Shown: positions 1 through 10,500, numbered from the stretch's first letter. The stretch: 64,000 nt of DNA from Streptomyces sp. TRM68367 (GCF_014495685.1 NZ_JACTVI010000005.1:124001-188000), one strand, 5' to 3'. The notes: generated by a model from the sequence alone, not told the origin. Made by a program: numbers and translations.

Positions 1-16
1 CAGTGATCCGTTTCGG

Positions 17-1423
17 TCAGTCCCGCGTCGCGTTCTGCTTGCGGCGGACGAGGATCAGGGTCGTGCCGCCGAGGGCGAGGAGAGTGACGGCAACAGTGGT
101 GATCAGGGGGGTGGCGGTGGAGGTGCCGGTTTCGGCGAGGTTGGTGTCCGTGGCGGGGGCGGTGGGGACGGTGGCGCCCGGCTCACTGAGGGTCTGGGTC
201 GAGGCCCCGGTGACACTGCTCTGGGTGCGGCAGTCGAGGACGCCGGTGAAGTGCTGGTCGGAGCCGGCAGCGTGGACGGCGACGTCGTAGGGCTGGTCCT
301 CCGGTAGGGGCGTCGTCACGGTCCTCGTCTCGCCCGGCGCGATCGTGTACTCGGTCCCGGCGAGGTCGAAGGTGAACGGCTCGTCGCCGTGGTTGGCCGT
401 GGTGATGTCCAGGCCGCTCCTGGCGCAGTTCTTCGCCGCGGACACCGCGGGTATCGCGCCCTTCTTCGCCCAGGTCGCGCTCGCCGTCGCCGAGACGGTC
501 GACTCGCTGGAGCCGGCCAGGATCTGGGTCTGGCTGCGGCCCTCGGAGGTGAAGGCCCGGCCTACCGGCACGGTGGTCGAGGCCTGCACGGTCAGCTCGG
601 CCGTGCCGGCCACCGCGTCCTCGGGGGCGTCGAAGAACACCTGACCGCCGTTGACGGACGACGTGAGGGTCCTGCCGTTCCTGTCAACGAGCCGCACCCC
701 GGTCGTGGCGGCGTCGGCCGGCGGCGAGAGGGTCACGGCGTCCGCGTTGGTGTGCACGGTCACGGGGCCGAGTCGCCCGCCGGAGCGGCCGGAGACCGCG
801 GGCGGGTCGAGGGTCAGCGACGCCGGGGGTTCCGGCATGTCGCGGGCGTTCTTCTCCAGGTAGTCCGCGAGCTGCTCGGCCTGCGGGTCGAGCGCGTCGA
901 CGTCCGTGTCGTCGGAGTAGCGCCAGATCGCCACCTGCGTGCCGGCGGCCGCATCCTCCTCGGTGAGCGCGCCGCGGACGTCCGCCTTGCGCGCGAGCGC
1001 CGCGAGGTCGTTCACCTGGGGGTAGGAGTGCTGGAGGATCCAGCGGATGCGGCCCGCGTCCTGGTTGGCGCCCAGTGAGGTGCCGCTCCAGGGGGTCTCG
1101 TGATACTTGGCGTCGCCCTGGGTGGGGGCGCGGAGGTCGACGCCGTACGTCTGGAGCATGCCGCCGCCCTCGACGGACATCTCGGACAGGCCCGCCGACA
1201 CCTGCTGGTCCCCGGCGGCGTCGTGGATCACGGCGGCGCCGTGGATCTTCAGGCCTCCCATGGTGGCGGCCGCCCCGCCCTCGTGCTGCGCCGTCTCGTC
1301 CGCGGTCGCCGGGCCGGCTGCGGTCAGCACACCGGCGACGCCGAGCCCGGACGCCAGTGTCGCGGCGGCCAGCCGGGCCGCCCCCCGCCTGCGCAGGGAC
1401 GGCAGGGAGAACGAAGCAAACAC
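17..1423 (-). CDS. Sortase-anchored thioester (TQXA) domain surface protein
   Basis: A secreted, cell-wall-linked protein of 468 aa. The N-terminus is a signal peptide: Arg-rich n-region, hydrophobic core LAAATLASGLGVAGVLTAAG, and a cleavage-like ATADE. Residues around 150-190 carry the thioester-domain hallmark TQVAIWRY. The C-terminus has the sorting signal LAETG, a hydrophobic stretch and a basic tail (RRKQN), as in sortase E substrates of actinomycetes. Thioester domains are known to form a Cys-Gln thioester that can bond covalently to surfaces. I chose the GTG at 1423 because GAAGGGG lies 6 nt upstream and the signal peptide then begins correctly; an ATG at 1471 lacks an RBS. It is a single gene, separated from ssb by 317 bp. 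A role in adhesion or hyphal surface biology is inferred. Confidence 0.85.
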   Translation of the reverse strand: MFASFSLPSLRRRGAARLAAATLASGLGVAGVLTAAGPATADETAQHEGGAAATMGGLKIHGAAVIHDAAGDQQVSAGLSEMSVEGGGMLQTYGVDLRAPTQGDAKYHETPWSGTSLGANQDAGRIRWILQHSYPQVNDLAALARKADVRGALTEEDAAAGTQVAIWRYSDDTDVDALDPQAEQLADYLEKNARDMPEPPASLTLDPPAVSGRSGGRLGPVTVHTNADAVTLSPPADAATTGVRLVDRNGRTLTSSVNGGQVFFDAPEDAVAGTAELTVQASTTVPVGRAFTSEGRSQTQILAGSSESTVSATASATWAKKGAIPAVSAAKNCARSGLDITTANHGDEPFTFDLAGTEYTIAPGETRTVTTPLPEDQPYDVAVHAAGSDQHFTGVLDCRTQSSVTGASTQTLSEPGATVPTAPATDTNLAETGTSTATPLITTVAVTLLALGGTTLILVRRKQNATRD

Positions 1424-1740
1424 CAAATTCCCCTTCGAGCAGGACCCGTTGACGTGGGGGGACGGTCCCACCAGCAGATTCCTCCAGCTGCGAGAGCTAT
1501 GCCCGGCATCCTAAGGACGCCGCGGGGCATGCCCGTCCGGGAGAGCGCCGCAGGGCCGATCCGACTCGGAATCGTTATCGCCACATCGTCTGTGAGCTGG
1601 GCTTATCGACAAATCAACCCCGGGTGTCCAGGCGCGCGTTCGCCGATAAGCCGCAGTTCGGGCAGCTCGGCCGCGGCTCGGTCGGCCAAGCCGCTCCGGC
1701 CAGGCCGGCCAGGCCGGCCAGGCCGGCCAGGCAGCCGACG
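1424..1740. other. Intergenic stretch with a 9-bp tandem repeat
   Basis: No gene is seen here. It holds the leader and promoter region of the surface-protein gene (minus strand). Close to the ssb stop, at about 1697-1733, there is a GGCCAGGCC-type tandem array (four 9-bp units) that is partly self-complementary and could end ssb transcription. Confidence 0.5.
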
Positions 1741-2223
1741 TCATGTCACCGCGGCTGGCTCCGGTCGCTGTTGGGCGGTCATGTCCGTGCCGTCGGCCGA
1801 ATCCTCGGCCGGTTTCTCCCAGTTGGGCTCCGGCTGCTGAGAAGTGGGCATCGTCGTCTCCGGTTTCCCGCCGCGGCGGAAGACCGCCGTGCCCCGGGTC
1901 AGGTCGTGGCCGATGGCCACCGCATCGATGTCCGCCGAGGTCCAGCTCTGCTGTCCGTCGCGCATGTCCGTGCGCACCTTCAGCCTGCCGTGCACGATGA
2001 CGGGCTCTCCGACCGACAGCGACGACGCCGCGTTCGTGGCCAGCTGCCGGTTGGCCCACACCGTGAAGAAATTGGTGTGCCCGTCCGTCCACGCGTTCTT
2101 CTCGCGGTCCCAGTAGCGCGCGGTGGCCGCCAACCGGAACCTCGCCGACGGACCGGACGCCAGCTCCCGGTACACCGGCTGCGTCGCCACGTTGCCCACG
2201 GCGCAGATCATCGTCTCGTTCAT
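1741..2223 (-). CDS. ssb: Single-stranded DNA-binding protein, SsbB-like
   Basis: A 160-aa OB-fold protein that binds single-stranded DNA. The SSB core runs from MNETMICAVGNVA to HDLTRG (residues 1-115), with the typical strand NFFTVWANRQLA followed by VIVHGRLKV. The C-terminal tail is short and ends in PEPAAVT. The acidic DDDIPF-type tip that recruits partner proteins in SsbA is missing, which is the pattern of the second Streptomyces paralogue, SsbB, linked to chromosome segregation during sporulation. The ATG at 2223 is chosen because GGAGGG precedes it and the conserved domain begins there; the longer open frame upstream (to 2697) is low-complexity GC-rich sequence. The paralogue assignment is an inference from length and tail. 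Confidence 0.9.
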   Translation of the reverse strand: MNETMICAVGNVATQPVYRELASGPSARFRLAATARYWDREKNAWTDGHTNFFTVWANRQLATNAASSLSVGEPVIVHGRLKVRTDMRDGQQSWTSADIDAVAIGHDLTRGTAVFRRGGKPETTMPTSQQPEPNWEKPAEDSADGTDMTAQQRPEPAAVT

Positions 2224-2781
2224 GGTGCCAATCCCTCCCTCGCCCGGACGTCGTGGCCGGGCGGATACGCGTACGGGCCCGTCCCGTACGGCTGCGTCTG
2301 CCGTGGCGACCGCGTCCGTCACGATCGCCGCGAAACCAGACTGCCTCCCGCCGGGCCGGGCCCGCTGAGCGCTGTGGACCGCCACCCTCCTGTGGAAAAC
2401 TCGGCCACCCGGACGGGTGACAGGTGCCGACGGCAACGGTCGCCGCGTGGCCGCGGACCGGGCGAGTCTCTGCTCCTCCCGGCCGAGCGAGGGACACGCA
2501 CAGACGACCCGGTCCGGACCCGGACCCGGACCCGGACCCGGCGGACCCGGTCCGGACCGGACCGGACCCGGCCGGGCCCTTGCCCACCCCGGGCACCGCC
2601 TCGCCCGCGTCGCCGCCGAGCTCGAAAGCCCCGGGCGCACTCGAAAGCCCCGGGCGCATACGACTCGCCCAGGGCCCCACCTGGCCAGGGCCCCCACCTG
2701 GCCAGGGCCTCACCCGGCCAATACCCCAACCCGCCCGAGCCCCGCCCCCCGTCCAGGACCTCACCCCACCCGGCCCTGAAA
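2224..2781. repeat. Low-complexity intergenic DNA with GGACCC microsatellite and short direct repeats
   Basis: No convincing gene lies between the GTPase stop and the ssb start. At about 2512-2575 there is a GGACCC hexanucleotide array that turns into a GGTCCG/CGGACC self-complementary run. At about 2622-2660 the segment TCGAAAGCCCCGGGCGCA is directly repeated. At about 2688-2722 a CACCTGGCCAGGGCC unit is repeated. The ssb promoter should lie within the first 150 bp upstream of 2223. Confidence 0.6.
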
Positions 2782-4863
2782 TCACCCCACCCCCAACACC
2801 CGCCCGTACTGCTCCCGCACTTCCCGGTACCGCAGCAACTCCGCCGCCACCGGATCCAGTACCCGCGCCCGCCCGCACCCGGCCGCGGCCTCCCGCAATC
2901 GCCGCTCCGCGTCCAGTCCGTACCGCCGCGCCGGCCCCCGCGCCGCCATCCGGCAGCTCCACTCGATGAGCGGACCGCCGACGATGCCGGCCACCATCAG
3001 CAGCACCGGCACCCCGAGGTTGGGCGACATGACCCCGACGATCTGCCCCACCAGCCACAGCCCGCCGAGGACCTGGAGGATCGTCATGGAGGCCTGCGCC
3101 AGCACGGCCACCGGCCACCAGCCCGGCCGCGGCGGCCGCCCCGGTGGCAGTCCCGCCCGCGCGGCCAGGTCGTCCAGCGCCTCGGGCAGCCCGTGGGCGC
3201 CGCGCACCGCCGCCTCCCGCACCGCCTGCGCCCACGGCGCGGGCAGCCCGGCCGAGGCCCGGTCGGCCACCGTACGCACCGCCTGCTCGACGCGCTGGCG
3301 GGCCGTGGCCTCCTCGTCGGCCTGCATGCGCAGAGGCAGCCGTCCGGTGGGCGGCTCGCGCCGGTCCACGTACCAGCGCCACAGCCGCAGCCACGGCGTG
3401 CCGCACGCACGGTTCGCGTTGCGCAGCCACGCGCGTTCGGCCGCCTCGCCCGCCGCGGTGGCGCCCACCGCGTCCGCGAGCCGGTCCGAGAACTCCTCCC
3501 GCGCCGTCTCAGTGAGCCCGGTGCGCTGCCCTGTGGTGTACAGGGAGCGCAGCCGCCACGCGGCGGCGTCCACGTCAGCTGAGATCCGGCGGGCGGGGGC
3601 CGCGCGCTCCGCCACGAACTGCCCGAGCGCCTCGCGCAGTTCGCCGACGCCGTCCCCGGTGAGCGCGGACAGCGCGAGCACGGTCGCGCCCGGTTCGCCG
3701 TACTCCCCCAGGGCGATCCCGTCCTCGTCGAGCAGCCGCCGCAGATCGTCGAGGACCTGGTGGGCGGCCTCCCCGGGGAGCCGGTCGATCTGGTTGAGGA
3801 CCACGAACATGACCTCCGCGTGTCCCGCCATGGGCCGCAGGTAGCGCTCGTGCAGGACGGCGTCGGCGTACTTCTCCGGGTCGACGACCCAGATCACGGC
3901 GTCGACGAGCGCCAGGACGCGGTCAACCTGCTCACGGTGCTGTACGGCCGCCGAGTCGTGGTCGGGCAGGTCGATCAGCACGAGCCCGCGCAACTGGGCT
4001 TCCGCCTCCGGGCTCTGCAGCGGGCGCCGCCGCAGCCGCCCCGGGATGCCGAGCCGGTCGATGAGGCTCGCCGCGCCGTCGCTCCAGCTGCACGCGATGG
4101 GCGCGGCGGTGGTGGGCCTGCGCACCCCGGTCTCCGAGATGGTCACCCCGGCGAGCGTGTTGAAAAGCTGGGACTTGCCGCTGCCGGTCGCGCCCGCGAT
4201 GGCGACGACGGTGTGCTGCCCGGACAGCCTGCGCCGAGCGGTGGCCTCGTCGAGGACCTGGCCCGCCTCGGCGAGCGTCCTGCTGTCCAGCCGCGTACGG
4301 GACAGCCCCACCAGTTCGCGCAGCGCGTCCAGCCGCGACCGCAGCGGCCCGTCGTACGCCAGGGACGGCACCGCCTGCGTCCGGGCGCTCCTGCTCTCCG
4401 CGCGGACGAACTGCTCCTCCCCAGTCGCCTCGTTCACCCGCCGCGCGATCAGCCCGTCGTCCCAGGCGCCGGCGGCATCCGTACGACTGGCAGAACCGGG
4501 GTCCGTACGGCCGTCAGTGCGATCGGCGGAACCGGCGTCCGTGCGACGGGACGAACCGGCCGAGCCCGTACGGCGGGAACCGTCGGTGTCCTCTGCGCCC
4601 TCGGTGCCCTGCACGCGCGCGTGTGCGTCGTTCGCGGGCTCCTCGGAACGCTCACCGTCGCCCCTCTCGGAGGCGGCCTCTCGCGGGGCCCCCTCGGCGG
4701 AAGTGCCCTCGAAACGGGCCACGCCCCCGGACCCCGTGCTCTCCATGTGATCTCCCTGATCTCCCCGATCTCCGCGATCTTCCCGATCTTCCCGATCTCC
4801 GCGATCTCCGTGCTCGGCGTGCTCGGTGTGATCGGCGTGGTCCTGGTCAGTGACGGCGGTCAC
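2782..4863 (-). CDS. Membrane-associated YfjP-type GTPase
   Basis: A 693-aa dynamin-like/50S-ribosome-binding-type GTPase. The G1 P-loop GATGSGKS is at residues 224-231, followed by a G2-like TTAAP, G3 DLPDHDS and G4 NQID. A C-terminal hydrophobic pair (VAVLAQASMTILQVLGGLWL and VPVLLMVAGIVGG) would anchor it in the membrane. The first 160 residues are disordered and highly charged, including a GDR/EDR array encoded by a 9-nt DNA repeat. The GTG start at 4863 lies 3 nt after the stop of the upstream GTPase gene, and its Shine-Dalgarno (GGAGAGGTGA) overlaps that stop, so the two are translationally coupled. Such pairs are thought to act as partners in membrane remodelling; that role here is inference. 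The internal ATG at 4746 is an alternative start. Confidence 0.85.
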   Translation of the reverse strand: MTAVTDQDHADHTEHAEHGDRGDREDREDRGDRGDQGDHMESTGSGGVARFEGTSAEGAPREAASERGDGERSEEPANDAHARVQGTEGAEDTDGSRRTGSAGSSRRTDAGSADRTDGRTDPGSASRTDAAGAWDDGLIARRVNEATGEEQFVRAESRSARTQAVPSLAYDGPLRSRLDALRELVGLSRTRLDSRTLAEAGQVLDEATARRRLSGQHTVVAIAGATGSGKSQLFNTLAGVTISETGVRRPTTAAPIACSWSDGAASLIDRLGIPGRLRRRPLQSPEAEAQLRGLVLIDLPDHDSAAVQHREQVDRVLALVDAVIWVVDPEKYADAVLHERYLRPMAGHAEVMFVVLNQIDRLPGEAAHQVLDDLRRLLDEDGIALGEYGEPGATVLALSALTGDGVGELREALGQFVAERAAPARRISADVDAAAWRLRSLYTTGQRTGLTETAREEFSDRLADAVGATAAGEAAERAWLRNANRACGTPWLRLWRWYVDRREPPTGRLPLRMQADEEATARQRVEQAVRTVADRASAGLPAPWAQAVREAAVRGAHGLPEALDDLAARAGLPPGRPPRPGWWPVAVLAQASMTILQVLGGLWLVGQIVGVMSPNLGVPVLLMVAGIVGGPLIEWSCRMAARGPARRYGLDAERRLREAAAGCGRARVLDPVAAELLRYREVREQYGRVLGVG
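4749..4811. repeat. 9-bp tandem repeat inside the GTPase gene
   Basis: Seven imperfect copies of GATCTCCNC. Read on the minus strand they encode the G-D-R/E-D-R array in the disordered N-terminus of the YfjP-type GTPase. It is a slippage-prone tract, so copy number may vary between strains. Confidence 0.8.
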
Positions 4864-4866
4864 CGG

Positions 4867-6474
4867 TCACCTCTCCTTCTGCAGTACGGACAGCGCGGCG
4901 ATGAGTTCGGCCTGGGGCTCCGGGTGGACGTCGAGCGCGTCGAGGGGGGCGAGGCGACGCTCGCGCTCGGTTTGCATGACCCGGTCCAGGAGTTCGGTGA
5001 GCAGCCGCCCGCCCCGGTCGCGCAGCCGCAGCGCCCCGTGCGCGCCGATCCGCTCGGCGAGGCTCTCCCCGGCGGCGCGCGCCCGGCGGCCGCTCAGCAG
5101 TGCGGTGGCGACCAGGGCGGCGACCGCCTCGGGGTCGGGCGCGACGGTCCGGTCCAGCTCGTGCACCTCGTCGTCGGCGTACTCCTCCAGCTCCCGCCGC
5201 CACCGCCGTACGGCCATCCCGATCCGGTGCTCGGCGGTCTCCGGCGAGGGGGCGCGGCGGGTCAGCTCTGGGGCGTGCGCCGCGGGTTCGCGCCGCCAGG
5301 CGTCGTCGACGCGCTCGTCGGCGGCGGTGACCGCGCACAGCAGCAGCGCGCTCAGGCTCTCCACAAGGGCATCGAGGAGTTCGCCGGCGGTGCAGTCGAG
5401 GGGGAAGGCCCGCCAGCGCTTCAGGGCGTTCCCGGCGAGTACGGCGCCCGACTTCAGACGCCCCCGCACGCGCGTGTGCTCGCTGTCGTACGCCCTGTCG
5501 ACGGCGGTGGTGAGCCGCAGGGCGGCCGCGTACTGCGCGGCGGCGGCACCGGCCAGTTCGGGCATGCGGGCCTTGAGGGAGTCGAGGACGCCGTATGCCG
5601 TGCGGGCGAGCACGTGCTGCCGGGAGGCGGGGTCCTGCGCCTGGTGGACGAGCCAGGTCCGCAGCGGTGCCACGGCGGTGGCGGGCAGCAGTCCGCCACC
5701 CCAGGCCGACTCGGGCAGTTCGGGCACGGTGAAGCGGGGTAGGTCGCCGAGCCCGGCCTTGGTGAGGAGGGCGCCGTACTGCCGGGACACCTCGGAGACG
5801 ACCTGGTGCGGGACGCGGTCGAGGACGGTGACGAGGGTGACGTCGTACTCCTTGGCGGTGCGCAGCAGGTGCCAGGGCACGGCGTCGGCGTACCGGGCCG
5901 CGGTGGTGACCATCACCCAGATGTCGGCGGCGCAGACGAGCTCGGCGGCGAGGACGCGGTTGTCGGAGACCAGGGAGTCGATGTCGGGCGCGTCGAGGAG
6001 GGCGAGACCGGGCGGCAGGGTGTCGGCGGTCTCGATGCGCAGCACGCGCGCGGGGTCCTCGCCGGGCAGCAGCAGGTCGTCCCCCGGTTCCTGTTGGGGC
6101 ACCCACACGCGCGTGAGGTCGGGCAGCACCCGCATTCCGCTGAACCAGTGATGATCCTCCGAATGGCAGACAAGCACCGGCGTCCGGGTCGTCGGCCGCA
6201 GCACGCCCGCCTCGCTGACCCGCCGTCCCACGAGGGAGTTGACGAGCGTCGACTTGCCGGCCCCGGTGGATCCGCCCACGACGGCCAGCAACGGCGCTTC
6301 GGGCTCCCGCAATCGGGGCACCAAGTAGTCGTCGAGCTGCGCGAGCAGTTCGTCGCGGTTGGCACGCGCGCGTGGGGCCCCCGCCAGGGGCAGCGGGAAG
6401 CGTGCGGCGGCGACACGGTCGCGCAGGGCGGAGAGTGCGTCGAGCAGCTGAGGCCGTACGTCCAAGGTCACCAC
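4867..6474 (-). CDS. Dynamin-family GTPase, first gene of a GTPase pair
   Basis: A GTPase of about 535 aa. The N-terminal helix [18 protein letters not shown] precedes the P-loop [10 protein letters not shown] (about residue 70), then TTRTPVLV, G3 LLDAPDIDS and a G4 position VTVLDRVP. The helical C-terminal half is rich in Ala and Arg (stalk-like). No transmembrane segment is obvious, unlike its partner. The start is uncertain: tandem GTG codons at 6474/6471 begin the conserved region but have no clear RBS; an ATG at 6513 and an open frame to 6621 are alternatives, also without an RBS. The downstream gene starts 3 nt after its stop, indicating a two-gene operon of interacting GTPases. Confidence 0.8.
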   Translation of the reverse strand: MVTLDVRPQLLDALSALRDRVAAARFPLPLAGAPRARANRDELLAQLDDYLVPRLREPEAPLLAVVGGSTGAGKSTLVNSLVGRRVSEAGVLRPTTRTPVLVCHSEDHHWFSGMRVLPDLTRVWVPQQEPGDDLLLPGEDPARVLRIETADTLPPGLALLDAPDIDSLVSDNRVLAAELVCAADIWVMVTTAARYADAVPWHLLRTAKEYDVTLVTVLDRVPHQVVSEVSRQYGALLTKAGLGDLPRFTVPELPESAWGGGLLPATAVAPLRTWLVHQAQDPASRQHVLARTAYGVLDSLKARMPELAGAAAAQYAAALRLTTAVDRAYDSEHTRVRGRLKSGAVLAGNALKRWRAFPLDCTAGELLDALVESLSALLLCAVTAADERVDDAWRREPAAHAPELTRRAPSPETAEHRIGMAVRRWRRELEEYADDEVHELDRTVAPDPEAVAALVATALLSGRRARAAGESLAERIGAHGALRLRDRGGRLLTELLDRVMQTERERRLAPLDALDVHPEPQAELIAALSVLQKER

Positions 6475-6796
6475 ATGCGAAGAATGCCCAATTTTAGGGG
6501 AATTCTGAAGCATATGAGCACGTCTGCGCGCCGACAGGACATAAGGGATGGAAGGGGCGAGTGGGACGCAGGCACACTCCAGGCATAACGAGTGCACAAC
6601 ACCCGGTGCCCGACAGCCCAAAAGCGATGCAGGATTCGTACCTGCCTGCGATTATCAGGATCGCTTCACCGAACCTCCACATCGAGTCACGGAGGCGAAG
6701 CAACTGGGACAAGGAGCCGGGAGCCCTATCCTTGTCCCCGGCAAACGTCAGGGTTCGGCCCATACCCGGGCCCCACGACAGAGGCCACCACACCTG
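6475..6796. other. Intergenic region before tRNA-Arg
   Basis: 322 bp between the divergent GTPase operon and tRNA-Arg. No coding sequence is evident. It should hold the GTPase operon promoter (minus strand) and the tRNA promoter (plus strand); I could not pick convincing -35/-10 boxes. Confidence 0.5.
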
Positions 6797-6869
6797 GCCC
6801 CCGTAGCTCAGTGGATAGAGCAGGCGCCTTCTAAGCGCTTGGCCGCAGGTTCGAGTCCTGCCGGGGGCG
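6797..6869 (+). tRNA. tRNA-Arg (anticodon UCU)
   Basis: It folds as a canonical cloverleaf. The acceptor stem is GCCCCCG (6797-6803) paired with CGGGGGC (6862-6868), discriminator G. The D-arm is within TAGCTCAGTGGATAGAGCA, the anticodon loop is CTTCTAA (anticodon TCT), and the T-arm is GCAGG-TTCGAGT-CCTGC. CCA is not encoded. The 3' part from the anticodon loop onward (6828-6869) is duplicated at 46018-46060, so this gene is the integration target of the island and has been rebuilt by the island's attP. Confidence 0.97.
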
Positions 6870-6870
6870 C
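6828..6870 (+). repeat. attL: left 43-bp attachment site in tRNA-Arg
   Basis: A 43-bp sequence starting CTTCTAAGCGCTTGGCC and ending CCGGGGGCGC is perfectly repeated in the same orientation at 46018-46060. It covers the anticodon loop to the 3' end of tRNA-Arg, the standard attB for tyrosine integrases. The left copy retains the full tRNA. Confidence 0.95.
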
Positions 6871-6881
6871 GCATTTATGCA

Positions 6882-7251
6882 GGTCAGAGCCCTTTTTAGC
6901 CCTTCACGAGATCGGTCGTGAAGGGTTTTTTCGGTACCCGGGAGGGAGTTTCACCCCGATTTGCACCCTTGAATCGGCCCCCCGTCCCACATACGTCCCC
7001 CGGTTCGGGAGTCGTTCCACGGCCAGTCACCGTCTGCGGGCGAGTAATGCCTGGTCAGAGCAATTTTGACGGCCCATTGGGAAAACATCGAGCAGGCGCC
7101 AAAGCGGCACCTGCCCTGTTCTTGTTCGCTGGCTCGAACTGCTCGACACCTGTCCTCACGCCACCGCACACACGTAGATTCAGCCCCGACGCCAGCCGCC
7201 CGATGTGGGTGCGGCTGGAGGGCTACACGGGCGGAGAGTCGTGGTCAGAGC
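6882..7251 (+). repeat. Candidate integrase arm-type sites, left end
   Basis: Two repeat families occur in one orientation inside the left end. GGTCAGAGC is at 6882-6890, 7053-7061 and 7243-7251. A 19-bp word, CGTCCCACATACGTCCCCC, is at 6983-7001. Both families recur at the right end (45981-45989 and 45923-45941). Position and spacing suit arm-type binding sites of the tyrosine integrase. Confidence 0.6.
6900..6931 (+). terminator. Rho-independent terminator after tRNA-Arg
   Basis: A perfect 10-bp stem, CCCTTCACGA (6900-6909) with TCGTGAAGGG (6916-6925), a 6-nt loop and six T residues. It lies inside the island, so the element supplies the terminator for the reconstituted tRNA transcript. 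Confidence 0.92.
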
Positions 7252-7520
7252 TTGGACGGTCCGCGGGGCCAGTACGGAGAGCGCGAAGCCCAAGCGTTCG
7301 GCGAGGGCTTGGTGATCACTGTCGGCGCCGGAGGAAGCCGACTGCCTGAGCGGCCGCGCGTCGATCACCGAGGCGGAGGACCTTCTCGCGCGCCCCTCAG
7401 GATGAAGACGCCTGGCAGCGTGGACACCTGGAAGCTCCAGCCATGGGCGCTTCATCACCATGGAGACCCACACGCAGAACCGCGTTGTCCCACAGCTCAG
7501 CACGTCGCCGCAGAAGAGCT
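6932..7520. other. Non-coding left end of the island
   Basis: 589 bp between the tRNA terminator and the pPIWI-RE stop. Apart from the arm-site-like repeats there is nothing I can support; a 114-codon minus-strand frame at 7180-7524 has no recognisable domain. Confidence 0.5.
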
Positions 7521-10500
7521 TCACCCGTCCTCTTCTTCCATTTCCATCTCGGGTTCCGTGGTCAACCCGGCAGCGTCCATCAGGTCCGGGTCCAGGTCGT
7601 CCCCCGTCGTACTCCGCCGCCCTCGCTCCTCAGTGGGCTCCGCCGTCTCCCCTCCCGGAGTCACATCACTCTCCGTGAGCATCGGAAGGACGTACGCCTG
7701 GGCCAGTCCCGCCAGGTGAAGAGGTAGCGGCAGGGACAACGCCGCGGCATAGTCCGGCGCCTGGCGCAGTTGGTGTACGGCAAGGGCCAGAGCCTCGGCA
7801 TCATCCGGCTTGCCCAGTGCGGGGACGGCCGGGTCGTCGTCCGTGTGACAGCCGAGAACCGCGATTTCGACCAAGGTTGGGTTCCAGGCGCTGGTGCCAG
7901 CCTGTGAGGTGAGATTGCCCGCGGCGTTGACCCGGGTGGCCAGGCGGTCGAGAGCGGGCGACACCGCATGGGTACCGGGGCGTTCCGTGGTGCTGTAGAA
8001 GATCCGGTCACCTGAGGGGGCGCCGCCCGACGACGGGCTGGTCTGGGCCCAGAAGCCAGCCGGCTGTCCGTGCGGCTTACCGGGTTCCGCCAGACCCCAC
8101 CACTGCGCGGTCTCCCGTCCGCCACACCCACGGACGCGTACAAGGCGCAGTTCATCGTCGAGCCGGCCCGCGGGAGCGTGGCCCGCCTGGATCAGATCCC
8201 GCTCGATCCGACCGTCCTGCAGCCACGGCCAGTGCAGCCTGCTGTTCTGCGCGTGGGTGATCAGCGCGGTGGGCTGACCGCGCAGCGAGTGCAGTACACG
8301 CTGGAGGAATGCCGCGGTCTCCTTGCGCTGCTTGGCGAGGTTGGTACGCCACTGCTTGCCGGTCACACGGGAGCTCCCGGGGTACGGGTCGCCGGTCTGT
8401 GGGTCAGGCTCGGCGCATGCCTCGGGGTCGATCTCGGCCTGCTTCACCAGACCTAGGAGGAAGCGCGGGTACGGCACCCACTTCCCCTCGGCGTCGTCCC
8501 ATCCGCGCACGGCCGCCAGGCCGGCCGCGTCCGGCAGAGGGGTGGTCAGGACGGCCACGGGCAGGTGCTTGGGCAGCCGGGTCGGGCCGTCCTTGCGGCG
8601 CTTCACCATCCACACGGCGGCGTACTGAAGTCCGTCGGGCAAGTCGTTGCCGAGTGTGTGCTGCGGCAGTACGCGGACGCCGAGCTGGCGCAGTCCGTCG
8701 AGCCAGGAGCTGTGGGTGCGATGGCCGAGGCTGTCCGCGTTGTCGATCTGCCGGTCGGTGGACGGGGTCACGACGAACTGGGTCAGTACCCCCGCGTCGG
8801 CACACCCCAGACGGACGGCAAACTTGGGGTCGGTCGTCGACGGGCGGAAGGTGCTACGGTGGGCGATCTCCACCAGGGCCAGCTCAGGGTGGTCGGGGTC
8901 CGCACCGTCCGCGCTCAGCCATGAGTGCAGGGCGCGGCGGCGCTCACCGATGGCCGTCGCGATGGCCGCGCCCTTGGCTTTGACGACCGGGTCGGGCACC
9001 AGCCGGTCTCCGAGTCCGTCGGCCAGCGGCAGGCACCGCAGCCGTAGGGTGAGTTCCTCCGTCCGCCATTCCAGAACGACCGGTGCTCCGGGCCTGGCCT
9101 CGTCGAAGTCCCGATCCGTGATCGCGGCGGCGGAAGCGCCGCCGTCACCGTCCAGCCCCAGGGCGTGTGCGAACTGGGCCACTGCTTCCTTCCGCACCTC
9201 CGGTGACTGCCACAGCAACCGGACCTCCTCCAGCGGCAGACCACTGCGATGCGGGTGCCGGCCGGCGATCCGCGCCTGCGCCGCCAGATTCGCCCTGCGC
9301 GCCTGGGTTTCACGCAGCAGCTCGGTCTTCTTGGCTTCGTCGGTCCTCGGTTTGGGTCGCCGGTTGTCCGGTGCGCCGATGCCCTTGCCTCGCCCCCGCT
9401 TCAGATCGGGTACCCGTACCACCGTCTCCGGAAGGGCCTGTTCAACCCACTCGGTCAGCTGGGCTCGCTGGTTGGGCATGAAGCCGGTACCGATCTCGTG
9501 CTTCCCCATCCTGGTGCTGTGCACGACGGCGGCGCGGACTCCGCGGCCCTCGCCGATCCAGGAACCCGGTTCGGCGAGGAGTTGTTCGGGGTCGGGGAAG
9601 TTACCGGCGAGGCTGAGCCCACGCAGGATGCCGGCGGTGTCGTTCTCCGACCAGGCGAAAGTGTCGGCCGCCCGGTCCCGGCGCAGCCGGGCGAGTGCGT
9701 AGCGCTCGGTGGCCGGTGCTCCGGGCAGCCAGGGGATGGTGGGCCGCAAGTAGACCGTGGTGGCCTCCCGGTAGGACAGGTTGAGGCGTTTGGTGGCGAC
9801 CCGCGGATGCGTCGCCCATCGCCGTACGCCCCAGTGCAGATGGAGGCGCGGCCTGGCTTCGAACGGTGTGGTGTGCAGGGAGATGTTGAGTACGACGGAG
9901 AACCACCACTCCTTGCGCTTGACGGTTCGGCACAGAGGCTGCGACATGAGTTCGGCGCCCTGGTCGCGGGGTCCGCGAGGCACAGCGCGAAAGCGCAGCT
10001 CGCCGCCTTCGAAGGGGTAGGGGTCGAGGGACAGGACGCGGCGGGCCAACGCGTCGGTGGCGAGCTGGAACTGCCGGGGGTCGGGGGCTGCGGTACCGCC
10101 GTCGGTGACGGGGGCGGTGAGCAGTTCGACGCCGGGAACCGGCTGCCACTCGGGCAGGTTCCGCTTGAGGCCGGCGCTGGTCGCGAGCAGCAGCGAACGG
10201 AACCCGGGATCCTGCCCCGCGCCCCTGGGGCCGAGCGTGCGCAGCCAGGCGTCCAGGAGCTGCCGCATGGAAGGGCCCGGGAGCGGATCGGTCGCCGAGG
10301 CAGGGACGTACATCCAGAAGTCCTCGTCGATCCGATGGCTCTGCTCCGCCCCCGGCTCGACGGGGGTACGAGGGCGGGGGCGCACGATCACGTCGGGGGC
10401 GAGGGTCTGGAGTACGCCGTCGAGCCGGCGAGTGGGCAGGGTCAGCTGCCGTTTCTCCTCGTCGCGCCCGTGGTTGTGCAGTGCGAGAATTTCCGCGTGC

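Noticed and set aside
1624..3582. Very long plus-strand open frame (652 codons) across ssb
   Set aside because: Arg/Pro-rich translation typical of an antisense frame in GC-rich DNA; ssb and the GTPase on the minus strand explain the region.
7180..7524. 114-codon minus-strand gene at the left end of the island
   Set aside because: No RBS, no recognisable domain and biased composition; it overlaps the pPIWI-RE stop and repeat-bearing DNA.
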